Shown in pieces: positions 49,720 through 63,775 of a stretch of DNA of 64,000 nucleotides. This DNA is from Stictocephala bisonia (lineage: Eukaryota > Arthropoda > Insecta > Hemiptera > Membracidae). The stretch's first letter is position 1. Each line of letters opens with the position of its first letter. The stretch is from contig JAQJVL010000696.1 in assembly GCA_035578905.1 (NCBI GenBank), positions 205,001 through 269,000 on the forward strand. Reading direction: 5' to 3'. The notes beneath the pieces were generated by a model. That model was not told the DNA's origin, did no database searches, and worked only from the letters and a program-made list of their open reading frames with translations. Made by a program: the position numbers and the translations under genes.

Positions 49720-51400
49720 GGATATATGTAGTAATACTTGAATGTTTGGGGGGAATAAGGGAGGGACTGACAAGGTGATGACCCTGCTATTCGCATGACA
49801 AAAGTTTGTGAACTTATCTTTATAAGTTAATATTACATATAAGTGGTGTTTTTCTAAAAATTAATAATTTATTTTATCCTTATTATGTCTATCATCCATT
49901 TGTATTATTGTGCGTTTAATTACCACTAAGACGACACGTGTTTGCTAATATGTGATTTGTAACTCAATGGATTCATTATGTGGAAAAATCAACTTTAGTT
50001 GTGAACTAGGCCAAGTAATCACAAACGTATATATTTTGTTTATCTCTCACTAAATAACGTTTAACTATCAATTGACATTTTTTACGTGACCTCTAAGCTG
50101 CTTTATCAGGACAATTATATTTAAAAATAACTCACGTAATATAGAAATCAGCTAGTTAGAAGTTCAAGACCATTTAAAAGTATTAAACAATTAGCAACTC
50201 AAGTTGTTTCAAAAAATGAATATTTGTAAACAGATACAGAAAGTGTTGAAATCACACCTCAGAGAATATTTATTTATAGTTCTAACTACTTTACTTTCAA
50301 TAAAGTATAGCAATGCTTAACATGACGTGTATATTCCCTACATAAATAAAAAAAAACTAGTTACTTTATCAAAGTGAATAGCAGCATAAACGTTAAACCT
50401 TAATGGCAACCACTTTACGAAAAAACCATTATACTGTACCATCTTCATACCAGAGTAATTAGATATCCAACTGAGTCTCATGACCTTGATCACCATATTT
50501 ACAGATTTTCAAGTTCATATTTATCATTTCTATTCAGTTTTTTGAAGTTTCTTTGATACGTTGATGAAAAAGTAATTTTTTAAAAATAAATAAATAAAAC
50601 GCTAAGCAAAACACTTATATGTTACGGTTGCATTTTTATTATTATTCGAGAACTATATACGTTTATTATGTGATTTTTACACTTTGCAGTGTAAAATTTT
50701 TCTGATTATTATTAAATTTCATGTACAGACAAAAACAGTTTTTCTACACTTGTTAAGTGAATTATGATTAAACATTTTTTGAACATTTTTAAAGATTGTA
50801 AAGTGTGTCAACTGTCGTTCATATCCAGCAAGTTATAAAGAATTAGCTAAACATAATATTATGTGTATTGTTAAATTTATCAATCCATTTTTGACGTCTT
50901 TATTCATATTTCTCACTATTACTGTTTATTAAATCCGAGTTCTTAACTATCTGATAGTTTGACATGTTTATTTTATTTATTATTTTAGAGTAAAACATAA
51001 ATCCCGTGAGTTAAGATTGATGTGTACTTTGGTTATGGGAAGGAGTAGATGATACAAACGCAATAAGAATATGCAAATGAGATGAGAGACTAAGTGTCAG
51101 CGAGACTGACAGTTCTTATTGCCTTGCTCTGACAGGGCTTTTAGAATTACAGGTATCCACTTACCTAAATCCTTGAATAAAAATCCATTTTAGTATTTTA
51201 TAGTAATTTCAATAGACATATATTTGAATGCAATATACCTTAAGTAAAAGTGATGTTTCAATACAAAACTACAAAAAAGAAGATTTAAAGGTCACCAATT
51301 ATATGTCCTAATCTATTAAAATTAAATTAAATGCTACCATAACTCTTCTTCAAATTTATGGACTTACATTATACTCAGTAATCGTATATATGCTTAGTGG
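49720..51400. other. AT-rich DNA with one GC-richer nested inverted repeat
   Basis: No gene supported. Within it, 51060-51122 has outer arms gcaataagaa/ttcttattgc and inner arms tgtcag/ctgaca, with an octamer atgcaaat (51071-51078) between the left arms. This could be a regulatory element. Confidence 0.4.
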
Positions 51401-51401
51401 C

Positions 51402-51700
<299 letters not shown>

Positions 51701-51908
51701 CCTTTTGATTAATCTGTACGACACTCATACATTTCTGTTGTTTGCTTATTTACTTATATGTTGATTGTAAATATTCACCCGCTCACCTAAGCATATAAAA
51801 GTTTGACTGTAAAACGCAATATGAATGTGGAAATAATCTTGCTCCGTTTGCTCGGTGAATTCAACAAAAGAAATGTAAACGGACTAAAAACATTAATGAC
51901 AAACTTAC

Positions 51909-52185
51909 CACCTTGCCAGTTTACCAAGGCTTGCCAGAGCCCTTGACTGGAGGGTTTCGACGTTATAGATAACTGCTTAAAGCAACGAGCGTGGCTGTTC
52001 CTTGGATGAGTGATCACTGGGAGACCCCGTCAATGCACGCAGCCCATCTGCCCGGTCACTGGTGGTGGCTCGGGATTCACCGATGGTTTCCAGGTCCTCT
52101 GCCCTAACTCCTACTGGTAAAAGAATACATCCTTTAATATTTCTTACTTTACCCTTCGGTATTCCATGAGAACCTGTAAGCATAT
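51909..52185 (-). other. GC-rich island, candidate exon on minus
   Basis: A 68-codon minus frame (52183-51977) reads GIPKGKVRNIKGCILLPVGV then RAEDLETIGESRATTSDRAD and a Ser-rich end. An acceptor-like tgcttacag ends at 52174, another, ttcttttaccag, lies within, and a consensus donor gtaagt is at 51908-51903. However, the frame stops before the donor, so the pieces do not make one clean internal coding exon. Product unrecognised. Confidence 0.15.
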
Positions 52186-52589
52186 TCTTGAACTAAACTA
52201 AAACCATTAGCTATAACTTTATTATGTTGTAAAGCCCTTATTTACTACCCAACTATTTTGATTTATAAATTAAAAAATAAAACCGTAAAGCAATTCTTTG
52301 TCGGTTGTTAGTAAATATAGACTCATTGATGTTTATAAAGTTAGTGTTTAGGAAGAAGGTTACTCGGGGAGAGTAAGTTTTAATCGTGAGCAACAGGGTG
52401 TTTAAGGCCAGTTTAACTCTCACCTCACGTTTTGCGTTACTCCACACCGGCGTGTGCTCCGTCAGGCGATTACATTTCAACACGTTTACAACAATTAACT
52501 GATTTTTACAAACACTGTTAAATGTTGCTTGAAGGGCAGAACAGAATTACTATAGGAAATAATATTGATTGGAGTTCATTTCCTAATAC
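52186..52589. other. Unique DNA, no gene recognised
   Basis: A 76-codon minus frame (52483-52253) has no known similarity. The 52370-52460 part is slightly GC-richer. Confidence 0.4.
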
Positions 52590-52972
52590 TAGAACGTCGA
52601 CTATTAATACTAATAAACGTACCTTCTGGCGTTCCTTATCACTGTTGATTTTGGGACGCGTTTCGTCAGCACAGTGACATATTCAGGCATGTATTAAGTA
52701 GCTTTTTGAATATTAATATAAAATAGTTATTGCACACAGTATGAATAAACTAGTAAACAAAATTGATTTACTAATTAATTTACTAAAACGAAAATTAACT
52801 GTATTTACTGGTTTATTTATATTGTGTGCAATAACTATTTTATACTAATATTCGAAAAGCTACTTAATAGATGCCTAAAGATGTCAATTTGTTAACGAAA
52901 CGCGATGCAAATTCAACAGCTATAAGGAAAGCCAGAATGTACGTTTAATACTATTGAGTCTACTAGATTTAT
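52590..52972. mobile_element. Imperfect 380-bp inverted-repeat element (MITE-like)
   Basis: Two arms of about 165 bp pair around a centre near 52780. Matched blocks include attaagtagc/gctacttaat, taaaatagttattgcacaca/tgtgtgcaataactatttta, cgcgtttcgt/acgaaacgcg and gtacgttt/aaacgtac with scattered mismatches and small gaps. Ends are only approximate and no target duplication is clear. No coding content. Older than the element at 6542, judging by arm divergence. Confidence 0.75.
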
Positions 52973-52974
52973 AT

Positions 52975-54370
52975 AAGTGTATCTTACGAATAAAAGGTCA
53001 CTGAAAAAATAGAACTCAAAGATTTAATAGGTAAAATATGATACAAAAATATGTCTTAATCATCTAAGCTTTAAAAATTAAGTTCAAATAGTAATTATAA
53101 TATATGTCATTTGTAAATACACGAAACGCTCATTTAAGCAACTCATTTTGTTAGTTACAAACCAATCTTAAGTTAACAATAGCAACAGTTATTGAAGAAT
53201 TGTCATATACGTGGTATTGCTTAAAATAGGGTTTCTGAATTTTAAATATCATCACTTTTTTAATTTCTTTGTTTACATATCATAGTTTTAACATACAGTA
53301 CTCTTCAAGACATTGACTACTTCATTCATCGTACAAACCAAACGAATGGTTACGTTTTGTGAATTGTTACCCTAAAAGACATTCATTTTACTAAAACCGT
53401 CCGTAAAAAACCTAATGTTTATCAAAATGATTGACCGACAAAAATAAAATGTTATTTCTAACCTCTCAATAGTGACCAAACAATTACAATCTCTTTGATC
53501 CGTCAAGGGACTAGTAGGGTATTCATAATTTAGAATAAAACTGGATAAAGCTACTTATTATACATAAGAATGCTATTTAGCAAGAGAATACACGAGGGTA
53601 AAATTTGCAACTTTATATTTACACTTAAATAGCAGTTTAAAATGAAATACGATCTTAATAAAAGTATAAAAAAAAAAATTTCAATATCTACAAAATACAG
53701 CCGAATTTATGGAAAAGTTTTTGTGGAACTCTGAGAACAAGAGAGATTTGAGGGTTTAATTTATCCTTCATTTAATTAGGATTTGTTACATTACTATACA
53801 TTGTTGCAGGAGTAATCATTGCAACAAAGAGAATACTCTTGTAGCTTGATGAGATACCTGATTGCAAATTAGAAGTGGATTATCCCCTCTTACACGTTAA
53901 TTAATATCGGAGTACACACATGAAAATATTATTAACTGATATGTGTGGTCTCTTTGAAGGCTAAGCAGAATTGTACATTCACTATGCAATATTGTTGCGT
54001 TAATTAATGAATTAAGGTTATTTGAAAGTCACATCGTGTGTCTTAATATGTGAGTGAAGTAATGGGTTATGGAATGTATTATGTATTCGGTATTTATTAA
54101 ATATGGTGTTTTGGTCTGCTAGCATTTATTAATTTTAAAAACATGATCAAAGCGATGCATTTTTCATAAACAGAAATAACAAAGCGATCTCTTGTCACAA
54201 ATATAAACCCAATCCACCAAGCCATTTAAGATCCACATCGCTGTTATATTTTATTATGCTCAAAAATGCACACGCAAAATGTTTGTTAAACGTGCTCACC
54301 ATTATTATCCCAATTACAAAGTGAAGAAAATTTATTGATGCAAATGGTAACATTGATAGCTTACCAAAAA
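52975..54370. other. AT-rich DNA without genes
   Basis: No gene, RNA or repeat supported. Confidence 0.5.
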
Positions 54371-54374
54371 AAAA

Positions 54375-54500
54375 GAGCTTACAAGGGACCTTACAGACCT
54401 CGAGGAATATTTTAGAACCTGGAAGCTAAATCATAACCCCTTCAAAAACTAAAGTGGCATGCTTATGTAAGTAACCGACTAGCTTATGTATTCAGTAAAG
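54375..54500 (+). pseudogene. Small LINE reverse transcriptase scrap (Jockey-like)
   Basis: Plus translation gives ELTRDLTDLEEYFRTWKLNH then NPF, and in a shifted frame KTKVAC. This matches the segment after the catalytic YADD, where ORF2 proteins read like L..Y(F/Y)..W.LK.NP.KT...C. About 40 codons survive with a frameshift. Flanks are unrecognisable, so limits are arbitrary. Confidence 0.55.
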
Positions 54501-54509
54501 AAAAAAAAC

Positions 54510-55200
54510 AACCATTAGTTAGTCTTCAGAATAAAACAGCAATATTTAATAATATTAATTTCAAAGATAATTGTGATCCAATAAAAATTGTTTTTCATAC
54601 TTTGAATGCAAATAATTGTTTTAATTAATGTGATCTGAGGAAATCCCGAGAGAAGTGCACTATTCAAGGTATCGAAAGGTACGTACTGATATTTACTCCC
54701 CGCGTACTTATCCTAAATATAGTCCACAGGACGAGGAATTACTAAGTGAATGTATGTCGAGGTTAGCTAGGTATGTCCAGGAAAGTATGTACTGAGCAAG
54801 GACTAAGAAGGTATTTAAGAAAAGTTAACTTAATTCTGATACAATACTAAGCTTAAAAGTTTAATCTATTGAAAATGCCAAAATAAAAAGATTATATGTT
54901 ACTAAATGATAATATAAATAAATATTTAACGGCAAGTGCACGATCATTAGAAAATAACGTAAAACAAACCTATCGTACAATTTAATTGAAGCCGTTTTCT
55001 ACGTACATTGAGCTAATTAAATAATTATTTGGTTAGTCAAAACATTTAATTTTAAGTAATAATAACTAATTTAGTTTAATCTGATTCCATAAATTTACTT
55101 CAATATATTCTTTTATCAATGCACATAAAACAAAGGAAATATATACAATAAAAACAAATATTTGTAAATAAGTATGATAGTCTTTATATATTACTGGAAT
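54510..55200. other. AT-rich DNA without genes
   Basis: Nothing supported. A slightly GC-richer stretch at 54640-54800 could be further LINE decay. Confidence 0.4.
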
Positions 55201-55425
55201 TCCTTAAGTGGAAAGAGTGAACCGCAGGGGGAGGTGTGACAGATTGGTCTCGGGGCAAAGATTAGGCTGGAGTGAACTGTATTGATTACTCAGTACTCAC
55301 CTCTCTAAATCTGCAGAGCTCTGGGGCTGAGAGGAGATCCTTCATACAGGATTTAAAGGGTTCAATAAATCAGAACTTTTTGTTTAGTATTTTCATTCAG
55401 TTGTTTTGATCACTATTTATAGTTC
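55200..55425 (-). promoter_or_regulatory. GC-richer island: TATA box and short first-exon candidate on minus
   Basis: On minus, a TATA box tataaata (55421-55414) lies about 70 bp before an ATG at 55345. That frame runs 15 codons (MKDLLSAPELCRFRE) exactly into a consensus donor, gagag then GTGAGT (55300-55295). The frame is in phase 0 at the junction. GC content is well above the flanks. On plus the same DNA shows acceptor-like tctgcag and tacag, so strand is uncertain. No downstream exon could be identified. Confidence 0.22.
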
Positions 55426-58400
55426 TCATCAAACTTTACAAACTGATATATGTAATATAATTATATAGTTACTATAGGAACATTTATTCGAGTTAATATG
55501 TAAAGTACGTTCTATTAAATAACGAGAAATAATAATAAGTACAGTAACTATTCTTATTTATTTCTTTAGAAATTTTTTTTACAATTGAATAAGCAAATAG
55601 CATTCATTTAAAAATGTATATTTAAACAAGTTTACATAATAAAATAAATAAAATAATATATCATAATAGTTAAATAAAATTTACGAATAAAAATCAATAT
55701 TTTGACGATAACACAAGTAGAATTTTGAAATATGATGAATTTAGTAAATATCCTTTAATATATATCTTCTTGGAAATCTTAAGTTTTTTTGTAATAATTG
55801 TTTTAAAAATAATTATTAAATTCTTCCTAAATAATTGATAATTGTAATTAATAATTGATAATATAAACTATTGCTTTACAATCGAAATCAAGAAACCTAA
55901 ACAGAACCAAGAATAACTAATATAAACAGTGTTGTTATTCATACTGAATGCATACAGGTAAATTAATTACTGTATTGGTCCCCGTAATTTCAAGGACATT
56001 ACAAAAGTACAAGTTGAAAAGTCAAGCGTTGTGTTTGTAAACTGAAGACTCCATTGATATTTCTAAGCAATATTTCCAATTATGTTCGACTTGCTCCTTA
56101 AATATTTGGTGTAACTAATTTTATTAAGCTAAGGTGTGTGCTATGTACTGTATGGAGCACTTACGTGTTAATTTGTAACTCCATATTCTATTATTACTTA
56201 AATTTCAAATTTGTTTTTTGATTGGAAAAAATAGTATTATTCAGGAAGTCATTTTACTAAAGTAATTTACTCACACATAAAAATAACAATTTAGTTAAAA
56301 ATTAAAAATAGCAATAAAATAGTAAATAAAATGTATAAAGTTATTATGATGTTTATTTTAAATTCGTATCTTTGTAAGAATAAAATTATGAACTGAATTT
56401 TCCGAACAGATAAGTCAATCTTGGCACTAAGTGGTAAGTCTACGATCTGATTGTTTTGATTTATATAGGAACACCGTTCCCACATAACAAACTAAGAAGT
56501 GCCGTGAGATTGCTGGGCTAGGCAATATGAATGCTGTAGCAATATTGCATTCACTAGTGGCAGGCACTCGCTACCTGAACACTTTTATGTAGGCGTACGG
56601 TCTGATGTTGAAATGGAAATCTGGTAAAGAAATATCGTATAAGAATATTATATATACAAGGGACTTCTGTCAACTATACAATACAACTATTGGATTAGTG
56701 AACGTCTAAACAATATGAATGTTGTTAGAGTGGGAAGAATATAAAGTATCCTATATTAGAAAACAGTGAGTGCAAGATTGAAGAGTATGCTATATGATAA
56801 TTAATGGGCTATTAATAAATTAACAATTAGGTTGAATGAAATGGGATGGCTGAATTCATATATGTTGTGTTCTCGTCTATTCTTATTTGGTGTTGGGTGG
56901 TCAAGAATATGTTCGAGCATACCACCCTATTTTTCGGCATTGATATTTTTTCAGTCGGATTTAATTCTATTTATGTCAGCTCACTTTTTTAAATATGGAG
57001 AGGGTGCTCACTATTTGGGTAAATACATTTTGTAAATTTTTTTATTAGCACTCTACAAATGTTAAAATAATATATTTTGATTTCAAAGAAGGAATAATAT
57101 TCAGCAATTTTAATTTCATATATAATTTTACATTTTCAATGCTCAATTGCATTGTTAATAAATACAATAACAAATTTATTTAAATAACAAATTTCTAAAA
57201 TACATAAATCATTGCATTTGTACGGAAATTATTATTAGAATAGTCTGATAGATCGAATTTGAATACAATTAATTCAACCTTATTTTTTGAGCAAAACACT
57301 TTTTTCTCCCATTTTTAATCTGTAATTGTTTATTTGTTATCGGATCGTCAGTTAGTCCTACTAAATATATTTTTCATCTACCACAATTGGTCATAAAAAA
57401 TGTTTACTTTATGACTGATCGTTAACTGTCATTAGCTATGTTCAGTCACCCATGTTCGGTGACATTAAAATATTGTATGCTTGTTAAATAAATGTTTTAA
57501 AGCAATTTTTACTAAAAAAGAAGAGTTACCTTAGGTATTCTTATATTAGCAATAAAAAACATGTGTTAGATGAATATGAGAAAAAGTAGTGTCCTGTATA
57601 AGAAGAGCTTTTGAATGTCATTAATAGTGTTAGATAATCATAAGACGGACGAGAACGTCTTAAAGACTCTTTAGCAGACTAAGGTAATGACTCTTTGGAG
57701 GAATCCTCATGGATGTAGAGTGTGAGATTATTTATTAATGAGATTAAATATAGGATTTTAAATTAAAATTCTTGTAAGAAAGAAAATAAGTTCAGTATCA
57801 TTCTGGTTAAGTGGAAGACTAACTAAAGGACTAAATACTATAATAAATACTATTTTAATTTCATTTTATAAGTCACTTAAACCTTTAAAAAAAGCATTTA
57901 TCAGTCTTTATACTCTAATTCATACAAGTATATATATATTTTTAAAAGGCAGCCTTAGTGTATACAGTAATAATATCGGTTATTATGGACGATGTATAAA
58001 ACACATGGAAGTATGCCAGTGTCTTGATAAATTCGTCTCTTCCCTTACTAAGCTGATGCTTTATGTTACACTATATACGATTTTACAAATATATTTTTAT
58101 CTTAAGGTTTTATTAGGTTATTTTTACTATGAAGTATAAATTAAACGATTCTCCTTACATCAAATACATTTTAATATGTAGAAAGCAAAACTAAACAATC
58201 TTTCACTAAAATTACAGGTAGAAGTGAAACTGAACGCTCAAATTGTAGAAGTGGGATATTTAGAATATAAATAGTCCTAAAAGATTCACAGTACTACACG
58301 ATAAAATAATATACTCTGTAATGTTATTTAAGAGATAGTTATTAAACTTTACTATCTTTAATAGCATTAAAAACATGAAAAATATGTCATGTTGTACTAC

Positions 58401-59215
58401 ACATACAAGACTATCTTTATTTATTAAATTTATATCAATTTTAAGCCTGATTTACAACACTTTTTTCCAAAAACAAATTTACAAAAATAAAGGGGACAAA
58501 ATATTCATGAATAATAATTATCACTCCACCATCAACCCAAAAATCCAAATAAACTCTAGGAGTGAAGCAAAATCAATACTTTAAATCAAAATAACTAGCA
58601 GTAAGTAATATATAAAATCATTTAAATAATTGAGAAACTAATAGTATTGAAAACCATAGAGGTTTTAGGTCAATGTTTAAGTGGACAATTTTATTCTTGA
58701 ATTATTAAACAGATTTATGATCTGATCAAAAATAATAAATAATACCCGAACTTGAACAAAAATCATCTGTGGTACAGATGGGTTGTTGTTAAAATTCGTA
58801 AATAAGATGACAATTTCCTTTAATAGGGGATAAGCTAGTCCTTTTGTTCACTTAACCCAAGGTTTAATAAAGCCACGTGTAGAGTGTGGTCAAGATAACT
58901 TTAGTTTTATTGAAAAAATAAAGTTAAAAATGTTGCTTTCTGTAATACCCACGACTCGCTGCTAACGTATAAAATCATTATGTATGGTTGAGAATACGGT
59001 TTTTATCAACTCTAATTTTAGTAACAAAATCTTCGGTACACTAAAATAAAAATAAATATCAATAACTAGAAATTTAAACTTCCACAGTAATACAATTTTA
59101 AAGAGCAATTTTCTTACCCAAGCCTTTACCCTGTTGTAAAAAAATAAATAAAATTACGTTTCATATTGACAATAATTATAACCACTATAAAGCGTACTTT
59201 TAAAACTGGACTTTT
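55426..59215. other. Long AT-rich desert
   Basis: Nearly 3.8 kb without a supported feature. Short frames (minus 56485-56291, plus 56832-57035, plus 58375-58584) are unassigned and low in information. A more balanced patch at 56480-56620 is unexplained. Confidence 0.5.
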
Positions 59216-59216
59216 A

Positions 59217-59246
59217 TTTTTTTTTTTTTATTTTTTTTTTTTTTTA
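59217..59246 (-). other. T-run, probable poly(A) tail of a minus-strand retroposon
   Basis: Two T-runs of about 13 and 17 bases separated by TA are followed on plus by about 190 bp of balanced sequence (to roughly 59440). That looks like a retroposed body inserted on minus. I recognise no A/B boxes or coding motif in the body. Confidence 0.35.
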
Positions 59247-59511
59247 TGTTTAGCATAATTAGCTTAAATCTAACCAAGCCAGAAAAACTAATGGTCTGCC
59301 GTAGATGGCAGTCACCGATCAACGATCAGTAGGCCTAGTCAGAGTTCACCCAGACTGTAGCCAGTGGTTAACCTGAGTCGTCATCAAAAGCCATCTCCGA
59401 CAGTTACTTTGATTTCCAATACCTATTAAACGCCCATGTAATTGAAATGAAAATTTCTGTCCAACTGTGATTTTGAAAGCTTTGAATTATTGATTTTCCG
59501 TCATTTTAAAT

Positions 59512-59712
59512 AAATAAAAATTAATAACTGAAGATTAGACAAATTAATTCGTTAGGTATGTAATCAACGTCTGTTACAATTGACCGTTTTAGAATGTATC
59601 CTTTACCAATAAAAATTAATAACTGAAGATTAGATAAATTAAGGACACTTAATTCGTTAGGTATGTAATCAACGTCTGCTGAATTAGACTGTTTTAGAAT
59701 GTATCCTTTACC
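59512..59712 (+). repeat. Direct duplication of about 100 bp
   Basis: Copies 59512-59607 and 59608-59712 share aataaaaattaataactgaa and ttcgttaggtatgtaatcaa. The second copy has an extra 9-10 bp (ggacactta) and a few substitutions. The 75-codon minus frame spans both copies and is a by-product. Confidence 0.93.
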
Positions 59713-59719
59713 ATAACAG

Positions 59720-60610
59720 CAAACATATCTTCTTAGCACTGTGCCCAAACTGTTTTATGAGTCTAGATCAGGTTTATAATTAATTATCAATGTGTTTTTA
59801 AAATGTTTATAAAATATGAATCTTAGGATAGCTATAATAGGGTTTAACCCCTGTCTTTTTAGACCATAATATCACAGAACTCTACCCAGAGAGTTCATCC
59901 CAATGCAAAAGTTAGTTATTGAAAGTTCGTTGTGTGTGTGTCCACTTTTAAGCACGTCGAGAAGCTGTTAACTGAGCGGCGTTGCCAAATTGAACTCAGT
60001 CACATGTCTCGTTCGGTTAACCTAAAAAATACAGGGAGGCAGTTAAATGCGGCAACATCGCATCCTATGGAAAAATCACAATCATGTAATGCGTGTTGCC
60101 TACAAACTCCTTAAACAGCGCGTACGCTTTTCCTGTATACTATGAGCTTTCTGGGTAGATTTAGTTATCTGTAACTTTATTTTTAAAAATTCATTCACAT
60201 TTAATTACAATACTAATAATATAATTTTCTGAGTTTGATTAGCTGGTTGTTTTAAACGTGCTGTTAGGTAATACATGTGGATTGACGTTTAGCTATAAAT
60301 TATTGTTTAGTTTAAAATCGGACTTAGTAAGCCTTTATAAAGTTTGTTTAGAGTACATTTTTTTATGTAGGACAAATGTCTTTTCGAACTGAGTGTGGGA
60401 CTTGCCCCTAAGAACAATCTTCTTTTAAGTGATTACCCACTAAAACTCCTATGGGCCGTGGTGATCCAAGGGGTGTCTACCATGCCTGGCCGCGTGTCTT
60501 GCGCTCTTACGAGGTAACTTTTCTACTTCTACTACAAGGTGTCTAAACACCTAGGGGTCATTCAGCACCCTTCCTCACTTTTGGAACGTTGTAAGTGTTA
60601 GCGTTGTACT
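59720..60610. other. Unique DNA with GC-richer patches
   Basis: Patches at 59930-60130 and 60400-60580 are more balanced. The plus frame 59932-60114 (60 codons) is unrecognised. The second patch directly precedes the 76-bp array and could be part of the same broken LINE, but I cannot show it. Confidence 0.35.
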
Positions 60611-60613
60611 ATT

Positions 60614-61070
60614 CTTTCCCACACACTGAGCACAAGTGATGAACATCATCCTCATTCTCCATTCAGTACTTGCACTAAGCTGATCTGACCTTCCCCACAC
60701 ACGGAGAACAAGGGATGAACATCATCCTCATTCTCCGGGCAGTACTTGCACTAAGCTGATCTGACCTTCCCCACACACGGAGAACAAGGGATGAACATCA
60801 TCCTCATTCTCCATTCAGTACTTGCACTAAGCTGATCTGACCTTCCCCACACACGGAGAACAAGGGATGAACATCATCCTCATTCTCCGGGCAGTACTTG
60901 TACTAAGCTGATCTGACCTTCCCCACACACGGAGAACAAGTGATGAACATCATCCTCATTCTCCGGGCAGTACTTGCACTAAGCTGATCTGACCTTCCCC
61001 ACACACGGAGAACAAGGGATGAACATCATCCTCATTCTCCGGGCAGTACTTGTACTAAGCTGATCTGACC
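60614..61070 (-). repeat. 76-bp tandem array, 6 copies
   Basis: The unit includes cacacacggagaacaaggga, acatcatcctcattctccgg and cagtacttgcactaagctga. Copies alternate between attcag and gggcag variants at the left, hinting at a 152-bp dimer. The array ends in gatctgacctt, which is also the first sequence of the adjoining LINE fragment, so the junction lies inside shared bases. Confidence 0.95.
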
Positions 61071-61560
61071 TTTACCATTCGGTGCAGATACTTCCAAAAG
61101 TATCCGTGACCCGTGATTCTTCATGATGACGGTGGCCACGTCATCAACGTAGCCTACCAGAAAAATATCATGAAGCATCTCAAGACGAAGCAATCCGTTG
61201 CACGAGAATCCAGAGTTCGGGATCGAGAAACGAGCCATGTGCCGCTCCGTCTCCTTTTTGCTTGTGGGGACCTCCTGTAAGCCTTCTTCAGTCTCTTACA
61301 GCAGTTGACGGCCACTCAGGTAATCCTGCACAACTACTAGAAGATAGTCGGGAACCCTGAAGGTCCGTTGCAACACCTCTAGCATGTCAACCCACCTGAC
61401 CGAGTTAAACGTGGTCTTAACGTAAAGGGTTACCAGCAGCATAATCGGTCGATCCTGATGGCAAGCTGCATCAGCTTAGTTGACGGCGTCGGTTATCTCC
61501 ATGATTACGGTATGAGCACATTTGAGTCAACATAATTGCAGTAAACAATGTGTGGGACAA
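61070..61560 (-). pseudogene. Non-LTR reverse transcriptase fragment (R1/LOA-like)
   Basis: On minus the palm domain reads, in order, LVTLYVKTTFNSVRWVDMLE, VLQRTFRVPDYLL, DYLSGRQLL, stop, ETEEGLQEV, then GLLRLEMLHDIFLVGYVDDV. This matches R1/LOA-type RT, where the first block is normally LDVKNAFNS and the last GYADD. The first catalytic Asp is Tyr here, and at least two in-frame stops occur. The segment that should hold the QGS.LGP motif is damaged. The C-terminal side breaks into the 76-bp array. A dead copy, cut at both ends, of a different clade from the Jockey-like pieces. Confidence 0.82.
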
Positions 61561-61564
61561 TGAT

Positions 61565-62123
61565 GAGTGATCTACAAGGACCAGTTAGATTTCAAAAGGA
61601 AGGAGTTGTTGAAGTCTTTTTAATTTACGTATTCCTGCAAATACCTCCTTGGGTGATTTCGTCTTCAGATTGTTAATTGGATGAGTTCATTTCCCCTTTT
61701 TTGAGGGGACATAATCAAAATCATCTCTGGTATGGTATGGTTTGGGACAGGTTACAATAAGACCTCTTATTAGAAAGCTTCTTCCTGGAGTCAAATCTTT
61801 GGGAATGTGTTTAGTATATGGCAGCTATTCTTGAATTATTTTTCACTCTTTTTCAAAAGTTTTTCAGCCATACCATCATTGATCTGTGTCTTTGTTAGAT
61901 TATACATTGTCTAGTTCTTGAGAGATATTCAGTATACTTCTTGATAATCTCCAGGATTCGTAAAGAGTTATTTTAAAAACATTTGTGGAAGTAATTATTT
62001 TTATATGATACAGTAATTAGAAGGTGAGGTTTTTGGATGCCATTTTAGTATTAATTAAATGAGATAATTAATTGAACTTATCGCCAAAAACTTCAAAAAT
62101 GTATTACCACTTGGTCGAAAGTG
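61565..62123. other. Unique DNA without recognised features
   Basis: Nothing supported. Confidence 0.45.
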
Positions 62124-62400
62124 TTATTTATTTTATTTGTTATTTATTCTTAAGATACTTATTGCAATATATGGGTGAATATAGATTTTGAATCAATGTA
62201 GATTAATGATGTAGTCATTGTTATTCACTAAGACCAAATATTCCTTGGAGAATTTTATTAACATAATTTCCAATATAAATGAAAGCTCAATGATAAATGA
62301 ATGGCCGGTGGTTATCAGCTGACCCATTAAATATTTGCAATGACTGATAGGGATTGAAGTGAGAAGCTGGTTCCAACTAACCACGTGTCTGCTCTATCTC
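62124..62400 (-). mobile_element. SINE family A, strongly decayed copy
   Basis: On minus, landmarks such as agctgataaccaccggccat, gtcattgttattcac-type body sequence and the 3' A/T tail remain in order, but with many substitutions and small indels. The A-box is barely recognisable. It is the oldest of the five copies. Confidence 0.8.
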
Positions 62401-62404
62401 ACTC

Positions 62405-63589
<1,185 letters not shown>

Positions 63590-63590
<1 letters not shown>

Positions 63591-63775
63591 CTGTACGTTT
63601 CAAGAGTGAGTATCCATCTGTTGACTCGTTTATCGAGTGGTTTCTGAGTATGTCTCTCTTTCTCTCCCTCATTAGGAGATTACTCATTACTGTACGTATC
63701 AAGTGTGGGTATATATCTGTTGAATCGGTTAGCGAGTGGTTTCTGTGTGTCTCGATCCCTCATTAGGAACGCATC
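63590..63775 (+). repeat. Direct duplication of about 99 bp next to the CT tract
   Basis: Copy 1 starts actgtacgtttcaag at 63590 and copy 2 actgtacgtatcaag at 63689. Both contain a gagtggtttctg block and end in ccctcattagga, with about 15% difference. Confidence 0.85.

Noticed and set aside
49348..49773. 141-codon minus frame with Thr/His/Pro periodicity
   Set aside because: It is the 36-bp minisatellite read through; length divisible by 3 keeps it open.
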